DNA from: Euphrasia confusa
Lineage: Eukaryota; Streptophyta; Magnoliopsida; Lamiales; Orobanchaceae
Reading direction: 5' to 3'
Assembly (NCBI GenBank): GCA_954870475.1
Contig: OX940961.1
Coordinates: 24,424,765 to 24,488,764 of the forward strand
DNA: 64,000 nucleotides
Below, in pieces: positions 12,012 to 23,727 of this stretch. Made by a program: the position numbers and the translations under genes. Below the pieces are notes generated by a model. It had not been told where the DNA came from. It did not search any database and saw only the letters and a program-made list of their open reading frames with translations. Numbering within the stretch: the stretch's first letter is position 1; each line of letters starts with the position of its first letter.

Positions 12012-12825
12012 TGTTGGGAACAATATAATATTGATCGATAAATCATACCTACAGGGTCACACGCGGACTCGTAGATGATGTACAATGCTTGTTAATTATA
12101 TTGATTTAGAATCAATATTTACGTGAATTTATATGCATGCATGGGATGCATTGCATGGCTTGCATGGATGCATGTCACATAGTGTGACATGGCATGCCAC
12201 ACAAGCAAGAGGGACCACATCTTATTCCATTGTGGCATAGTGATGTGTACATGACCTTTCACCTCCCCATTAACCACCCATTATGTGATATAATGGTGCA
12301 TATTCAATATGGGGGTTACAAGGGAGTGATGGAGGTTGTAATGAAGGTGTTAAGTAGTGAAAATCTGATTTTCAAAAAAGGACTTGATCACCAATTTCGA
12401 GATTCACACAAAAGAGAGAAAGGAGAGAGTGTTCTTGGATAACCGACTCAAGCAAGCAAAGTGTTCGTCATCCGGGTTCGTGTGCAACACGTAGAGGCCG
12501 GGCCATTTGTGCGGCTTCAACATCCGGGCGATCTAGACAAGAAGAGTGACGAGGTCATTCACAAGGAGAGCATATAGTGACTGATCCATGAAGGTGGTTC
12601 AATCGACTCAACACCACCTTCATCAACATCAACGAGGCACGCTACACCGGTTGTAAGTGTTCTCGTTAATCCTTATATATATATATATTGGATGTATATA
12701 TATAAACGTGTATATACATATAATGTGTGCCTAGATCTTCATGTTGTTCGTGTTCTATTGTTTTACACGCTTCCGCACACACGAACAAGGTAATCGGGCG
12801 ATTGGATCGGCATCGAAAACCTTCA
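12012..12825 (+). repeat. 5' LTR of outer Copia element D
   Basis: It starts TGTTGGGAAC and ends ACCTTCA, then AT and a primer-binding site. The length is 814 bp. TATATATATATA tracts near 12677-12710 may serve as the promoter. No 3' LTR for D is visible in the window. Confidence 0.7.
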
Positions 12826-12827
12826 AT

Positions 12828-12839
12828 TGGTATCAGAGC
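12828..12839 (+). other. Primer-binding site (initiator tRNA-Met type), element D
   Basis: TGGTATCAGAGC lies two bases after the LTR end at 12825. Confidence 0.9.
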
Positions 12840-13697
12840 CTAGGGCTCGTGCACATGTTTTGTGTTGGAAACAATTTTAAACAACATAATTGCTCTTATG
12901 TGCTTATTTGTTGTGATATTGATTGCTTGTCATAGATGTAAGGCCAACCACAGATAGTGGTTGGGTGAATGCAATCGTGTTGTTTACGTACCGAATGGCT
13001 TTAGTTTTGAGGCCTGCGTGCCTTGGAATCAGTTGTAATTTGGAGGACTGTGTGCCTTGGAATCATTTGTAATAGATAAGTTTCTTTTACATATGTATTT
13101 TACAACTTTTAAGCAGTGGATTTGATCCACGGATCGACCTTGGATCTCGAAGCACTGACGAATACGAAGAGAAATGAAGCAAGAAGAAGCATTTTTCAGC
13201 CACTGGAGCAAGTAGCGGTCGCTACCCTAGGGGTAGCTACCCTAAACGCTAGGCTGATCGCTGCTCGATCGCTACCGGGGCCAAAAAATGGTCTGGACCA
13301 AGGTAGCGGTCGCTACCCCCTCTGGAATCAGCATTGCGTCATTCCGGTGGACGGGGCGCTACTCATGGAGTTTTGCTTATTTTTCGTTTGTTCTTTTTTC
13401 TGTGTGTTTTGAGGTTTAGGGGCCATTCGAGTATGTATTGCTTGTTGTGCTAGTTTTAGGTTTATATATGTTATAAATGTTCAACCAACATACATACAAC
13501 CTTAAACATGCATGTTCCCAAAATAATGAGTATAATGTCTTGTCCAAAGCTTCACACCCATGAAGCCCTCGATCGTGAGTTGGTGGGTCCGCCTCAGCGG
13601 GGTGCCACTTTCTATCTTGGGATAAGTGCGGGTAAGGGTAGTGAAATGCCCTTACACGTGAGTTTGGTTTCCTCATCGATAGATCCACTGCAGGCGT
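12840..13697 (+). other. 5' leader of element D, left of nested copy B
   Basis: This is non-coding leader. It contains two palindromes of the form (A/G)GTAGCGGTCGCTACC at 13211-13226 and 13302-13317. It ends with ggcgt (13693-13697), the target duplication of nested copy B; the leader resumes at 36784. Confidence 0.6.
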
Positions 13698-14611
13698 TGT
13701 TGGAGTTGTGTACTTAATGTCTAGATTTAAGTATCGGTAAACTCCCGGTCATAGCATTTAACCTATTTAATTAATAAACAATTATTTGCATTTAATTATT
13801 TATGCAAAATATAGTCCTGGATTTTATACGTTGTAGTTAGTATGGTGTGCATGGGCGCACAGAAGATCATACTATCGGTTACTCGTATTTAATCGAACAG
13901 TTGCTCACGACCTAGATGGACACGGACCAATCCATCGGTATAGTCGTTGTGTGAGAGAGAAAATAATTTATCTTAATTATTTTATCACACTTGTACACTT
14001 GGTGTATTGGGCGGATCGCTTGAGATTTATTGATTAGGATTGCCTTGGATAATCAATTTAAATCTCAGAGTATTTTATTCTTAATCCCCGATATTATTGC
14101 GGGTGTGTATATTTAATATAAGTGACTTTGATTTTCCAAAGGAATTAACCGATTTAATTATTGGGTTAATTACCGGTTAAGTTGGGTCACTATATTTTAT
14201 ATACGACATGCCGTGAATATTTGACGGGAAAGTGTATCCCGTAAGGGTTGATAATATCCCCGAGATGAGTTCATAAGGAATTATTATGTAAACCCTGCAG
14301 GTGGATTTAATCCGCATAATAATTAAAGTTGAGCGGTACTATTCTCGGATATAAGAGATGAATAATATTTATTAAGCAATAAATAAATTTATTCATGGAT
14401 ATTTAAATCTTAAATACACGGAATAAATAATACTACCGGAGAAATATTATTTGATATAATATGATTTAATATTGGGAGTGCAATTTTATTTATATAGTGG
14501 AAAATAAATAAAATTAATATTGATAAGGATTAATGGATTTGGGTTGGACCCAATTTAATCTTCAATATTAGAAGCCCAATATTTAATCTCCTTATGATCC
14601 CCTACGTAGCC

Positions 14612-14618
14612 TATAAAA
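14612..14618 (+). promoter_or_regulatory. LTR TATA box, copy B
   Basis: CTATAAAAGC at 14611-14620 follows AT-rich U3 sequence; transcription should begin about 30 bp downstream. The same box occurs at 35876-35885 (B 3' LTR), 42777-42784 and 49867-49873 (copy A, TATATAAG), and on the minus strand at 22781-22790 and 29940-29949 (copy C). Confidence 0.6.
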
Positions 14619-15112
14619 GCACTACATGGTCTTCACTTTTCATAACATAAGATAACCTACGCCAATCATAAAGTCTTGGAGAGTGAAGGAGATCCATAGG
14701 AGTTCGATAGATCGTCGCCCACACGACGTTCGGACGAGGTGCAAGGAATACGTGGGAAGATCGCAAGGTCATCAACGCGTTAATTCGTTTCTCCGTACAA
14801 CGAATCGAAGGTAATAAATCATAAACCCTCTTTATGATTTTGTGTGAATTGATTGTAGCGTATACATGAACACACGATCCGGGTAAACGTACGAACTTCG
14901 GGGACGGGGATTCGAGATCCCCGGCGAAGGTCGAGAAAACCCTCGGTGGGATCGAGGGTGGCGGCCGAACCCTAGGGTTCGACCGCCGGCGCGCGGTTGA
15001 AGGGATGAGCCCCGGCTGGACGCCGGGGCGTGGGGTCGACCTCGGGTCGACCGCCGGGGTTCGCCGTGGGCTGGTGCCACGGCGGGAGAACCCCAGCCCC
15101 TTCACCGGCGGC

Positions 15113-15356
15113 TTCGCACCTACGTATGAGTTCTTCGTGATTCTTCTTATGCAACGCATTAGAATCCACTAGCAAACCTCTAGTGCGGTTTTGCTACGGG
15201 ACTTATACGAATAAACGCATAATTCCTCGTAACCCTCGTGTACTACTACGGGTACACTAGTTATGCCTCGTGATTCCTCGCAGAATCGAGTCATACTCTA
15301 GTTTTCTCGTAGCGTGTCTCGTACACGACTCGGCCCACGAGTCAGGGTTCCTATCA
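15113..15356 (-). repeat. Truncated leftmost LTR of array H
   Basis: Only 244 bp of the LTR remain (equivalent to 17801-18044). About 1.3 kb of this LTR and about 130 bp of the neighbouring copy-B LTR are both missing, consistent with one deletion across the junction. Confidence 0.8.
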
Positions 15357-16476
15357 ACTCCCCCTTCCTTTAAAACTATACTTGACCCCAAGTATATCTT
15401 TAATTAGGATGGTTGATTCCCTTCATCCGGCCTCCTACGTGGTTGTATGAACAACACACGTCCCCCCCACGTAGCACATACAAAACTATTACGGTTTTGA
15501 TGCCTCTACGGGTGCGGTGTCTCGCTGCCTTGAAGCTTGCGTACCTATCACGGGTCCGTCGATTGCTTCCACATCGATCACCTTAGCACGAGTCACATGA
15601 CATGTCTCGGCCCTAGTAACACTAGTGTGCTACTCCACTTTTCCCTTGCCTTGATTAGGTTGCTTCGCGTCTCACGTCGCTTGGCTCGCCTTCTCTTGGC
15701 TATGGGCGAGATTTACAACATTACGTTGCAAACTCGTAGCCTCCCACGATGATGGTCGAAGCATCACGCCTCTTCCTCGTGTGGCTCCGGTCACATACTT
15801 GCACCAATTTGTTGCCTTGGGTAAACAATTTTGTTTGCCTTTGAGCACCAATTCGTTGCTTCGTACGGACCTCGATCCTTGGTCTGACTTGTAGCACTAC
15901 GCCATAAGTCATCCTTCCGGACCGCCCGTCCCATGAGGTAGAACGCCATATCTCTCCCGATCCTTGACTTGACCATGAAGAAGATAGAGTAAGTACCTCT
16001 GGATCTTGTGCGTGTGTTGCAACGCACCCTACATGTTATTGTGTGTCTCTCACGAGTCCACCACAACATGTCCCTAGCCTTCACGAGTAAACTCGCGTTT
16101 GGCCGTGTGGATAGCATCACCATCGATCCCATCACAGGATGTATGGACTTATGCCAATCCCCCGAATCTAACCAATTAAGGTTTCGATCCCTTGGACACT
16201 TACGCGTCCGATCCAACGATTATTGCCTAAGCAAAAACCGTGGCCCAAGTCGAATCAAGTCGACCGATTTCTTCGAGGTCACCTTGCCTCGGAAGTGAGG
16301 TTCTCCTTCGCCGTCTCTTGTAGAGCACGTCCTTCGAGATCCCTCTTGGAACTTGTGGCTACCAACTTTCAGCAACTCGTCCATGGATGGCCTTGAACAT
16401 CACGTCCACGCTTCTCCATGCTTCGTGGTACTTCGGAATTCATCTTCCTCAGCACCTCTCAATGAGAGCACCAATT
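15357..16476 (-). other. Internal domain of element H, first unit
   Basis: These 1120 bp lie between polypurine tract and PBS. Short open frames here (for example 141 codons at 15791-16216) match no family I know, and the sequence recurs at 18045-19164. I regard it as non-coding. Confidence 0.6.
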
Positions 16477-18044
16477 TGTTGCGGACCCCGGTCGATGAAT
16501 TGAGTCACACACAAATACCAGTCCAAAATACAGTTGAGGCGCTCGCGCGGTCTCGAGTATGGTTTGGCTCGGTAGGTATTCTTGAGTCCTTTGCTTACTC
16601 CGCACGCCTCGAATAGTTCGAATCGACCTATTGAGTGTTACTAGTTGGCGACTATCGAATTGTTATTGATTAACAATCGACTATCGTTTAATAGCCCACG
16701 TGATAAATCACGCACAATCAAATAATCGAGAGGTTTCGATTATTGATCCTCAATCTTCGCATGGTTGATCATTACAATCGAACACACACGGCCCTCGCGT
16801 AAACGCGCGCTACCAACGATGATCATTACAACCAATCGCGGCCCATCGCATGAATAATCACAACGATTATTGCACACGGCTAACACGTATGAAAGTGTAC
16901 TACGCACCCATACGGTTCCTCGTATATAGAAGATCTCGCATCTAATATACGGCCATAACAGTTTAACGTCGTATCGTAGACGTGGTAGAGTTTAAGATAA
17001 CTCTCAAAACTATGCTTCACTAGACCTTCATAAGGAACTAGGAAGATGGAAAGTTGTTGGAACACAAACTTTCGAAACCACCTTTGGGTTTTCTTGATTC
17101 AACTATGAATGAATAATTACAATAGCGGAGCCTCTCTTATATAGAGCTCATTACTTGGTCCCTAAGTAACCTATACTATTAAAATAATACAAGAGAATCC
17201 CAACACATGGAAACTCTATCAAACATACAATATAGAGATCTCCTAAAGATACTCTTCTATCTTTATCCTAATTACTTAATTAAATAAATAATTAGATATA
17301 CACTAATTTATATATTAATTAATAAATAATATAAATATTATTTATCAATTAATTCGGACGCCCAAGCCGTTGCTCGTCGCCGCCGCTGCTGCCGTCGATC
17401 GCCGCCGTCAGCCGCCTCTCCTCACCGCCATGTCGCCGCCGCCGTCAGCTGCTCCAGGTGGTTCGGTCCCAATCGAGCCCTAAAGACTCGCCCGTAGCAC
17501 CTCTAGTACTTCACCGCGTCACGCAATGAGTACCTTCGTATGCTCTCGCGCAAACCTCGTATTCTTCGCATCACGCTTCGAATACTAATGCGCCTTCGCA
17601 TCACATAATCCTCACTACGAGAGATTATTGAATGCCTCGCATCGCTACCGAGTCACCACACAGGATCCTCGTAGCCTCTCGCATACAGCGCGCCTCATAC
17701 GAGTACTTCGCCGATGCCTCGTACTATCCTTGAGTAATCTTACGAATTACTCGTGGATCCTCGCATACGATCCTAGCCATTACAGCTTTGCTCGCTGCGC
17801 TTCGCACCTACGTATGAGTTCTTCGTGATTCTTCTTATGCAACGCATTAGAATCCACTAGCAAACCTCTAGTGCGGTTTTGCTACGGGACTTATACGAAT
17901 AAACGCATAATTCCTCGTAACCCTCGTGTACTACTACGGGTACACTAGTTATGCCTCGTGATTCCTCGCAGAATCGAGTCATACTCTAGTTTTCTCGTAG
18001 CGTGTCTCGTACACGACTCGGCCCACGAGTCAGGGTTCCTATCA
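16477..18044 (-). repeat. Middle LTR of array H
   Basis: The 1568-bp LTR has TG...CA ends on the minus strand and an AT-rich centre around 17270-17355. It is nearly identical to 19165-20732. Confidence 0.8.
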
Positions 18045-19164
18045 ACTCCCCCTTCCTTTAAAACTATACTTGACCCCAAGTATATCTTTAATTAGGATGG
18101 TTGATTCCCTTCATCCGGCCTCCTACGTGGTTGTATGAACAACACACGTCCCCCCCACGTAGCACATACAAAACTATTACGGTTTTGATGCCTCTACGGG
18201 TGCGGTGTCTCGCTGCCTTGAAGCTTGCGTACCTATCACGGGTCCGTCGATTGCTTCCACATCGATCACCTTAGCACGAGTCACATGACATGTCTCGGCC
18301 CTAGTAACACTAGTGTGCTACTCCACTTTTCCCTTGCCTTGATTAGGTTGCTTCGCGTCTCACGTCGCTTGGCTCGCCTTCTCTTGGCTATGGGCGAGAT
18401 TTACAACATTACGTTGCAAACTCGTAGCCTCCCACGATGATGGTCGAAGCATCACGCCTCTTCCTCGTGTGGCTCCGGTCACATACTTGCACCAATTTGT
18501 TGCCTTGGGTAAACAATTTTGTTTGCCTTTGAGCACCAATTCGTTGCTTCGTACGGACCTCGATCCTTGGTCTGACTTGTAGCACTACGCCATAAGTCAT
18601 CCTTCCGGACCGCCCGTCCCATGAGGTAGAACGCCACATCTCTCCCGATCCTTGACTTGACCATGAAGAAGATAGAGTAAGTACCTCTGGATCTTGTGCG
18701 TGTGTTGCAACGCACCCTACATGTTATTGTGTGTCTCTCACGAGTCCACCACAACATGTCCCTAGCCTTCACGAGTAAACTCGCGTTTGGCCGTGTGGAT
18801 AGCATCACCATCGATCCCATCACAGGATGTATGGACTTATGCCAATCCCCCGAATCTAACCAATTAAGGTTTCGATCCCTTGGACACTTACGCGTCCGAT
18901 CCAACGATTATTGCCTAAGCAAAAACCGTGGCCCAAGTCGAATCAAGTCGACCGATTTCTTCGAGGTCACCTTGCCTCGGAAGTGAGGTTCTCCTTCGCC
19001 GTCTCTTGTAGAGCACGTCCTTCGAGATCCCTCTTGGAACTTGTGGCTACCAACTTTCAGCAACTCGTCCATGGATGGCCTTGAACATCACGTCCACGCT
19101 TCTCCATGCTTCGTGGTACTTCGGAATTCATCTTCCTCAGCACCTCTCAATGAGAGCACCAATT

Positions 19165-20732
19165 TGTTGCGGACCCCGGTCGATGAATTGAGTCACACAC
19201 AAATACCAGTCCAAAATACAGTTGAGGCGCTCGCGCGGTCTCGAGTATGGTTTGGCTCGGTAGGTATTCTTGAGTCCTTTGCTTACTCCGCACGCCTCGA
19301 ATAGTTCGAATCGACCTATTGAGTGTTACTAGTTGGCGACTATCGAATTGTTATTGATTAACAATCGACTATCGTTTAATAGCCCACGTGATAAATCACG
19401 CACAATCAAATAATCGAGAGGTTTCGATTATTGATCCTCAATCTTCGCATGGTTGATCATTACAATCGAACACACACGGCCCTCGCGTAAACGCGCGCTA
19501 CCAACGATGATCATTACAACCAATCGCGGCCCATCGCATGAATAATCACAACGATTATTGCACACGGCTAACACGTATGAAAGTGTACTACGCACCCATA
19601 CGGTTCCTCGTATATAGAAGATATCGCATCTAATATACGGCCATAACAGTTTAACGTCGTATCGTAGACGTGGTAGAGTTTAAGATAACTCTCAAAACTA
19701 TGCTTCACTAGACCTTCATAAGGAACTAGGAAGATGGAAAGTTGTTGGAACACAAACTTTCGAAACCACCTTTGGGTTTTCTTGATTCAACTATGAATGA
19801 ATAATTACAATAGCGGAGCCTCTCTTATATAGAGCTCATTACTTGGTCCCTAAGTAACCTATACTATTAAAATAATACAAGAGAATCCCAACACATGGAA
19901 ACTCTATCAAACATACAATATAGAGATCTCCTAAAGATACTCTTCTATCTTTATCCTAATTACTTAATTAAATAAATAATTAGATATACACTAATTTATA
20001 TATTAATTAATAAATAATATAAATATTATTTATCAATTAATTCGGACGCCCAAGCCGTTGCTCGTCGCCGCCGCTGCTGCCGTCGATCGCCGCCGTCAGC
20101 CGCCTCTCCTCACCGCCATGTCGCCGCCGCCGTCAGCTGCTCCAGGTGGTTCGGTCCCAATCGAGCCCTAAAGACTCGCCCGTAGCACCTCTAGTACTTC
20201 ACCGCGTCACGCAATGAGTACCTTCGTATGCTCTCGCGCAAACCTCGTATTCTTCGCATCACGCTTCGAATACTAATGCGCCTTCGCATCACATAATCCT
20301 CACTACGAGAGATTATTGAATGCCTCGCATCGCTACCGAGTCACCACACAGGATCCTCGTAGCCTCTCGCATACAGCGCGCCTCATACGAGTACTTCGCC
20401 GATGCCTCGTACTATCCTTGAGTAATCTTACGAATTACTCGTGGATCCTCGCATACGATCCTAGCCATTACAGCTTTGCTCGCTGCGCTTCGCACCTACG
20501 TATGGGTTCTTCGTGATTCTTCTTATGCAACGCATTAGAATCCACTAGCAAACCTCTAGTGCGGTTTTGCTACGGGACTTATACGAATAAACGCATAATT
20601 CCTCGTAACCCTCGTGTACTACTACGGGTACACTAGTTATGCCTCGTGATTCCTCGCAGAATCGAGTCATACTCTAGTTTTCTCGTAGCGTGTCTCGTAC
20701 ACGACTCGGCCCACGAGTCAGGGTTCCTATCA
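19165..20732 (-). repeat. Rightmost (5') LTR of array H
   Basis: This 1568-bp copy borders resumed copy-B LTR sequence at 20733. A duplication at the other side cannot be tested because the left LTR is truncated. Confidence 0.8.
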
Positions 20733-21010
20733 GCTGACCCCTCCGCGAGCAGCGGGTTCATGGACCCGCTGCGGGGCTGCTACGAGCAGCCCCGGGGATG
20801 CCTCGCGCATCCCCAGCGATCATCGCGAGATGATCGCGAGCCCCGTGCGGGGGCTCGGCTGGATGCTCGCGGCCTTCGGGCCTCGCTGGGTGTTCGGTCG
20901 GGCCCCGGCTCGTGCGGTGGTTCGCGTTCGGATCTCCGGCGATGAGGGACTTCGGTCGGGTTATTATTTTCCGCAAATTTTAATAGCCCGGGATATCGAT
21001 TTCCAACAAT

Positions 21011-21022
21011 TGGTATCAGAGC
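21011..21022 (+). other. Primer-binding site, copy B
   Basis: TGGTATCAGAGC lies two bases after the 5' LTR end at 21008. Confidence 0.93.
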
Positions 21023-22032
21023 GTTTGGTTTCGTGTTCATGTATATGCTCGATTATTGTTCTACCTTGCAGGATTTCCGGCTATCATGGTTGATTTAATT
21101 ATTGCTTAATTAATTATCATGATTATTCGTTTATTAAACTCTCGGACATGTCGAGATTCGTTTTGTGTGGTTGAATGTTTGTAATAGTAAAAATTCGGGG
21201 GTTGACCGAATGTAGGATTTATTATTACGTTCTTTATTTTTCGGAAAATGTATAGGGTCGATTTCATGTATAGAATCGATACCGGATATTGTAATTTAAT
21301 TCTTGTAATTTTAATTACGTTGGATCGATGCCGAAACGATCGCCGGAAGACGAAGAAGGTGTGACGAAGAAGACGATGGACGAAGGGGCCGATCATCCCC
21401 ATGATCGACCCCATGGATCGATCAAGGGCTAGGGGCGAGGGCTCGACTGCCCTAGCCGCGGGCTGCCGCCGGTTCGGTGGTTGGCCGGCGTGGCTGGGCG
21501 GCGGTTCTCCTCCCCGGTGGCCGGCCGATCGAAGGTGGGGGTGGTGTGGGGTCTCCCAACCCACGCTACTCCTACCAAAATCCGACTTTCCTAAATTAAT
21601 TCGGCTTTCCTATTTGAGTATCTTCCTTTTAGGAAACTCTCATGGATTAGGAAAAGAATTAATTTAATTAATTTTATTCCTATTTGTTTTATTTCCTTTA
21701 TGGAGATATTCATGGATTAAGGAATTTAATTAATTTGGTATTAATGGAAAGTAGAAAAGTCCTAATTTATTTTATTTCCCTATTCTATTATATATATCTT
21801 CTAGAATATTCCAAGTTTTACTTGGATAGATTATTCTAGAGATTTAATGGAATTAGATAGGAAAATAAATAAATAAAAATATTAATAATATTTAATTTTA
21901 TTTTTTGATATATTCGATTGACTTAATTTTCGAATTAAGTAACTTTTGGATTAATTAAAAAATAAATAGACTTAAATATTAGAGATTAATATTCTCGTCA
22001 CATGGAGCATTCAAGAACGAAGACTGAAGACT
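21023..22032 (+). other. 5' leader of copy B, left of nested copy C
   Basis: This is non-coding leader, GC-rich around 21320-21580 and AT-rich afterwards. It closely parallels copy A at 43795-44870. It is cut by copy C next to agaag (22033-22037) and resumes at 30875. Confidence 0.75.
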
Positions 22033-22037
22033 AGAAG

Positions 22038-23715
22038 TGCTGGAAATCGATATCCCGGGTTATCAAAAATTGCGGAAACCGACAACCCAACCGAAATCCC
22101 ATCGCCGGAAACCGATCACGAACACCACGAAGAACCGGGCTCGACAAGAGTATCGCCGCGGGATGAACCCGCGGCTAAACCCTAGCCGAACCCCGACGCG
22201 GGGTTCGCGATCGCTGCCCTAGCGATCGCCGGGGATGCACGCGCATCCCCGTGGGGCTGTTCCGAACAGCCCCCGGCGGTGAGTCCGGCGACTCACCGCC
22301 ACCGCCGAGGAGGGCGGTGCGCCCAGCGCACCCGCCGCGGCCCAGCCGCGGCTCGCCCGGCGATCGACCCCGCGGTCGATCGCATGCCCCGGCTCCAGCC
22401 GGGGCGTCCTCGTGTGGGCCCCGCGATCGACGCCCCTAGGGCTCGATCGCACCCCTCGGCTCCCAGCCGAGGGTCCTTCGAACCTTCGCCGGAGATCTCG
22501 AATCCCCGTCCCCGAAGTTCTTCCCGGATCTTGTGTTCATGTATGTATCACAATTTAATTCACATAAAATCACACAAGGGAGTTTTATGATTATACCTTT
22601 GATTCGTTGTGCGGAGAAACGAAATCAAGTTGAAGACCTTTTGGATCTTCTCACGTATTCCTTGCACTCCGTTCGAACGTCGGGTGGGCGACGATCTATC
22701 GAACTCCTATGGATCTCCTTCAACTCTCTAGAATATCAAGTATGATAATCTTGTCTTATGATTTATGAAGGCCATGTAGTGCTTTTATAGGCTACGTAGG
22801 GGATCTAAAGGAGGTGGAATATTGGGCTTCCAATATTGAAGATTAAATTGAGCCCAATGCTCAAGTCCATTAATCCTTATCAATATTAATTAATTTATTT
22901 TCCACTATATAAATTAATTGCACTCCCAATATTAAACCATATTATATCAAATAATATTTCTCCGGTAGTATTATTTATTCCGTGTATTTAAGATTTAAAT
23001 ATCCATGAATAAAATTAATTTATTGCTAATTAATTTATTCATCTCTTGAATCCGAGACTAGTACCATTCAACCTTAATTATTGTGCGGAACGAATCCACT
23101 CATGAGGTTTACACAATAATTCCTTATGAACTCATCTCGGGGATATTATCAACCCTTCCGGGATACACTGTCCCGTCAAGTATTCACGGCATGCCATATA
23201 TAAAATATAGTGACCCAACTTAACCGGTAATTAACCCAATAATTAAATCGGTTAATTCCTTTGGTAAATCAAAGTTACTTATATTAAATATACACACCCG
23301 CAATAATATCGGGGATTAAGAATAAAATACACTGAGACTCGAATCGATTATCGCCGGCAATCCTAATCGATGAATCTCAACGATCCGCTCAATACACCAA
23401 GTGTACAAGTGTGATAAAATAATTAAGATAAATTATTTTCTCTCTCACACAACGACTATACCGATGGATTAGTTCGTATCCTATCTAGGTCGTGAGCAAC
23501 TGTTCGATTAAATACGAGTAACCGATAGTATGATCTTCTGTGCGCCCATGCACACCATACTAACTACAACGTATAAAATCCAGAACTATGGTTTGCATAT
23601 ATTTAATTAATAATAATTAAACGCAAAACAATTGTTTGTTAATTTAATAGATTAAATGCTATGATCGGGAGTTTACCGTTACTTAAATCTAGACATTAAG
23701 TACACAACTCCAACA
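22038..23715 (-). repeat. 3' LTR of copy C
   Basis: 1678 bp, ends TGTTGG...CCAGCA on the minus strand. It is adjacent to the polypurine tract at 23716. Confidence 0.92.
22155..22473 (-). repeat. Hairpin string in 3' LTR of copy C
   Basis: I counted about thirteen perfect inverted repeats at 22155, 22187, 22207, 22231, 22253, 22275 (10-bp stem), 22301, 22316, 22334, 22360 (10-bp stem), 22386, about 22423 and 22453-22473. Several stems correspond to those in copy A but with different base pairs. Confidence 0.85.
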
Positions 23716-23727
23716 ATCTCCCACTTG
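23716..23727 (-). other. Polypurine tract, copy C
   Basis: CAAGTGGGAGAT on the minus strand directly precedes the 3' LTR. It is identical in copies A and B. Confidence 0.85.

Larger units (their letters stand above)
15113..20732 (-). mobile_element. Tandem array of a non-coding LTR retrotransposon (element H) inside the 5' LTR of copy B
   Basis: A 2688-bp period is seen (for example 15537 repeats at 18225). Read on the minus strand, the order from the right is LTR (19165-20732), internal (18045-19164), LTR (16477-18044), internal (15357-16476), truncated LTR (15113-15356). LTRs start TGATAGGAACCC and end CCGCAACA. TTTAAAGGAAGGGGGAGT is the polypurine tract directly before the LTR start, and ATTGGTGCTCTCATTGAGAG directly follows the LTR end as the presumed PBS. 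The internal domain is only 1120 bp without gag or pol, so the element is non-autonomous (LARD/TRIM-like). The two units differ at only a few bases. Confidence 0.8.
13698..21008 (+). repeat. 5' LTR of copy B, interrupted by nested array H
   Basis: LTR sequence is present at 13698-15112 and 20733-21008. Compared with the 3' LTR, about 130 bp of the GC-rich hairpin zone (equivalent to roughly 36379-36508) is missing where H sits. A TATA box (CTATAAAAGC) is at 14611-14620. The LTR ends GATATCGATTTCCAACA at 21008. Confidence 0.88.

Noticed and set aside
15791..16216. 141-codon frame in the internal domain of H, repeated at 18479-18904
   Set aside because: There is no recognisable gag or pol motif, and duplication of the unit explains the agreement.
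22219..22590. Overlapping GC-rich open frames in LTRs (also near 20646-21040, 29378-29749, 36472-36827, 43343-43703, 50380-50740)
   Set aside because: They are open on several frames and both strands at once, are made of palindromes, and recur with each LTR.
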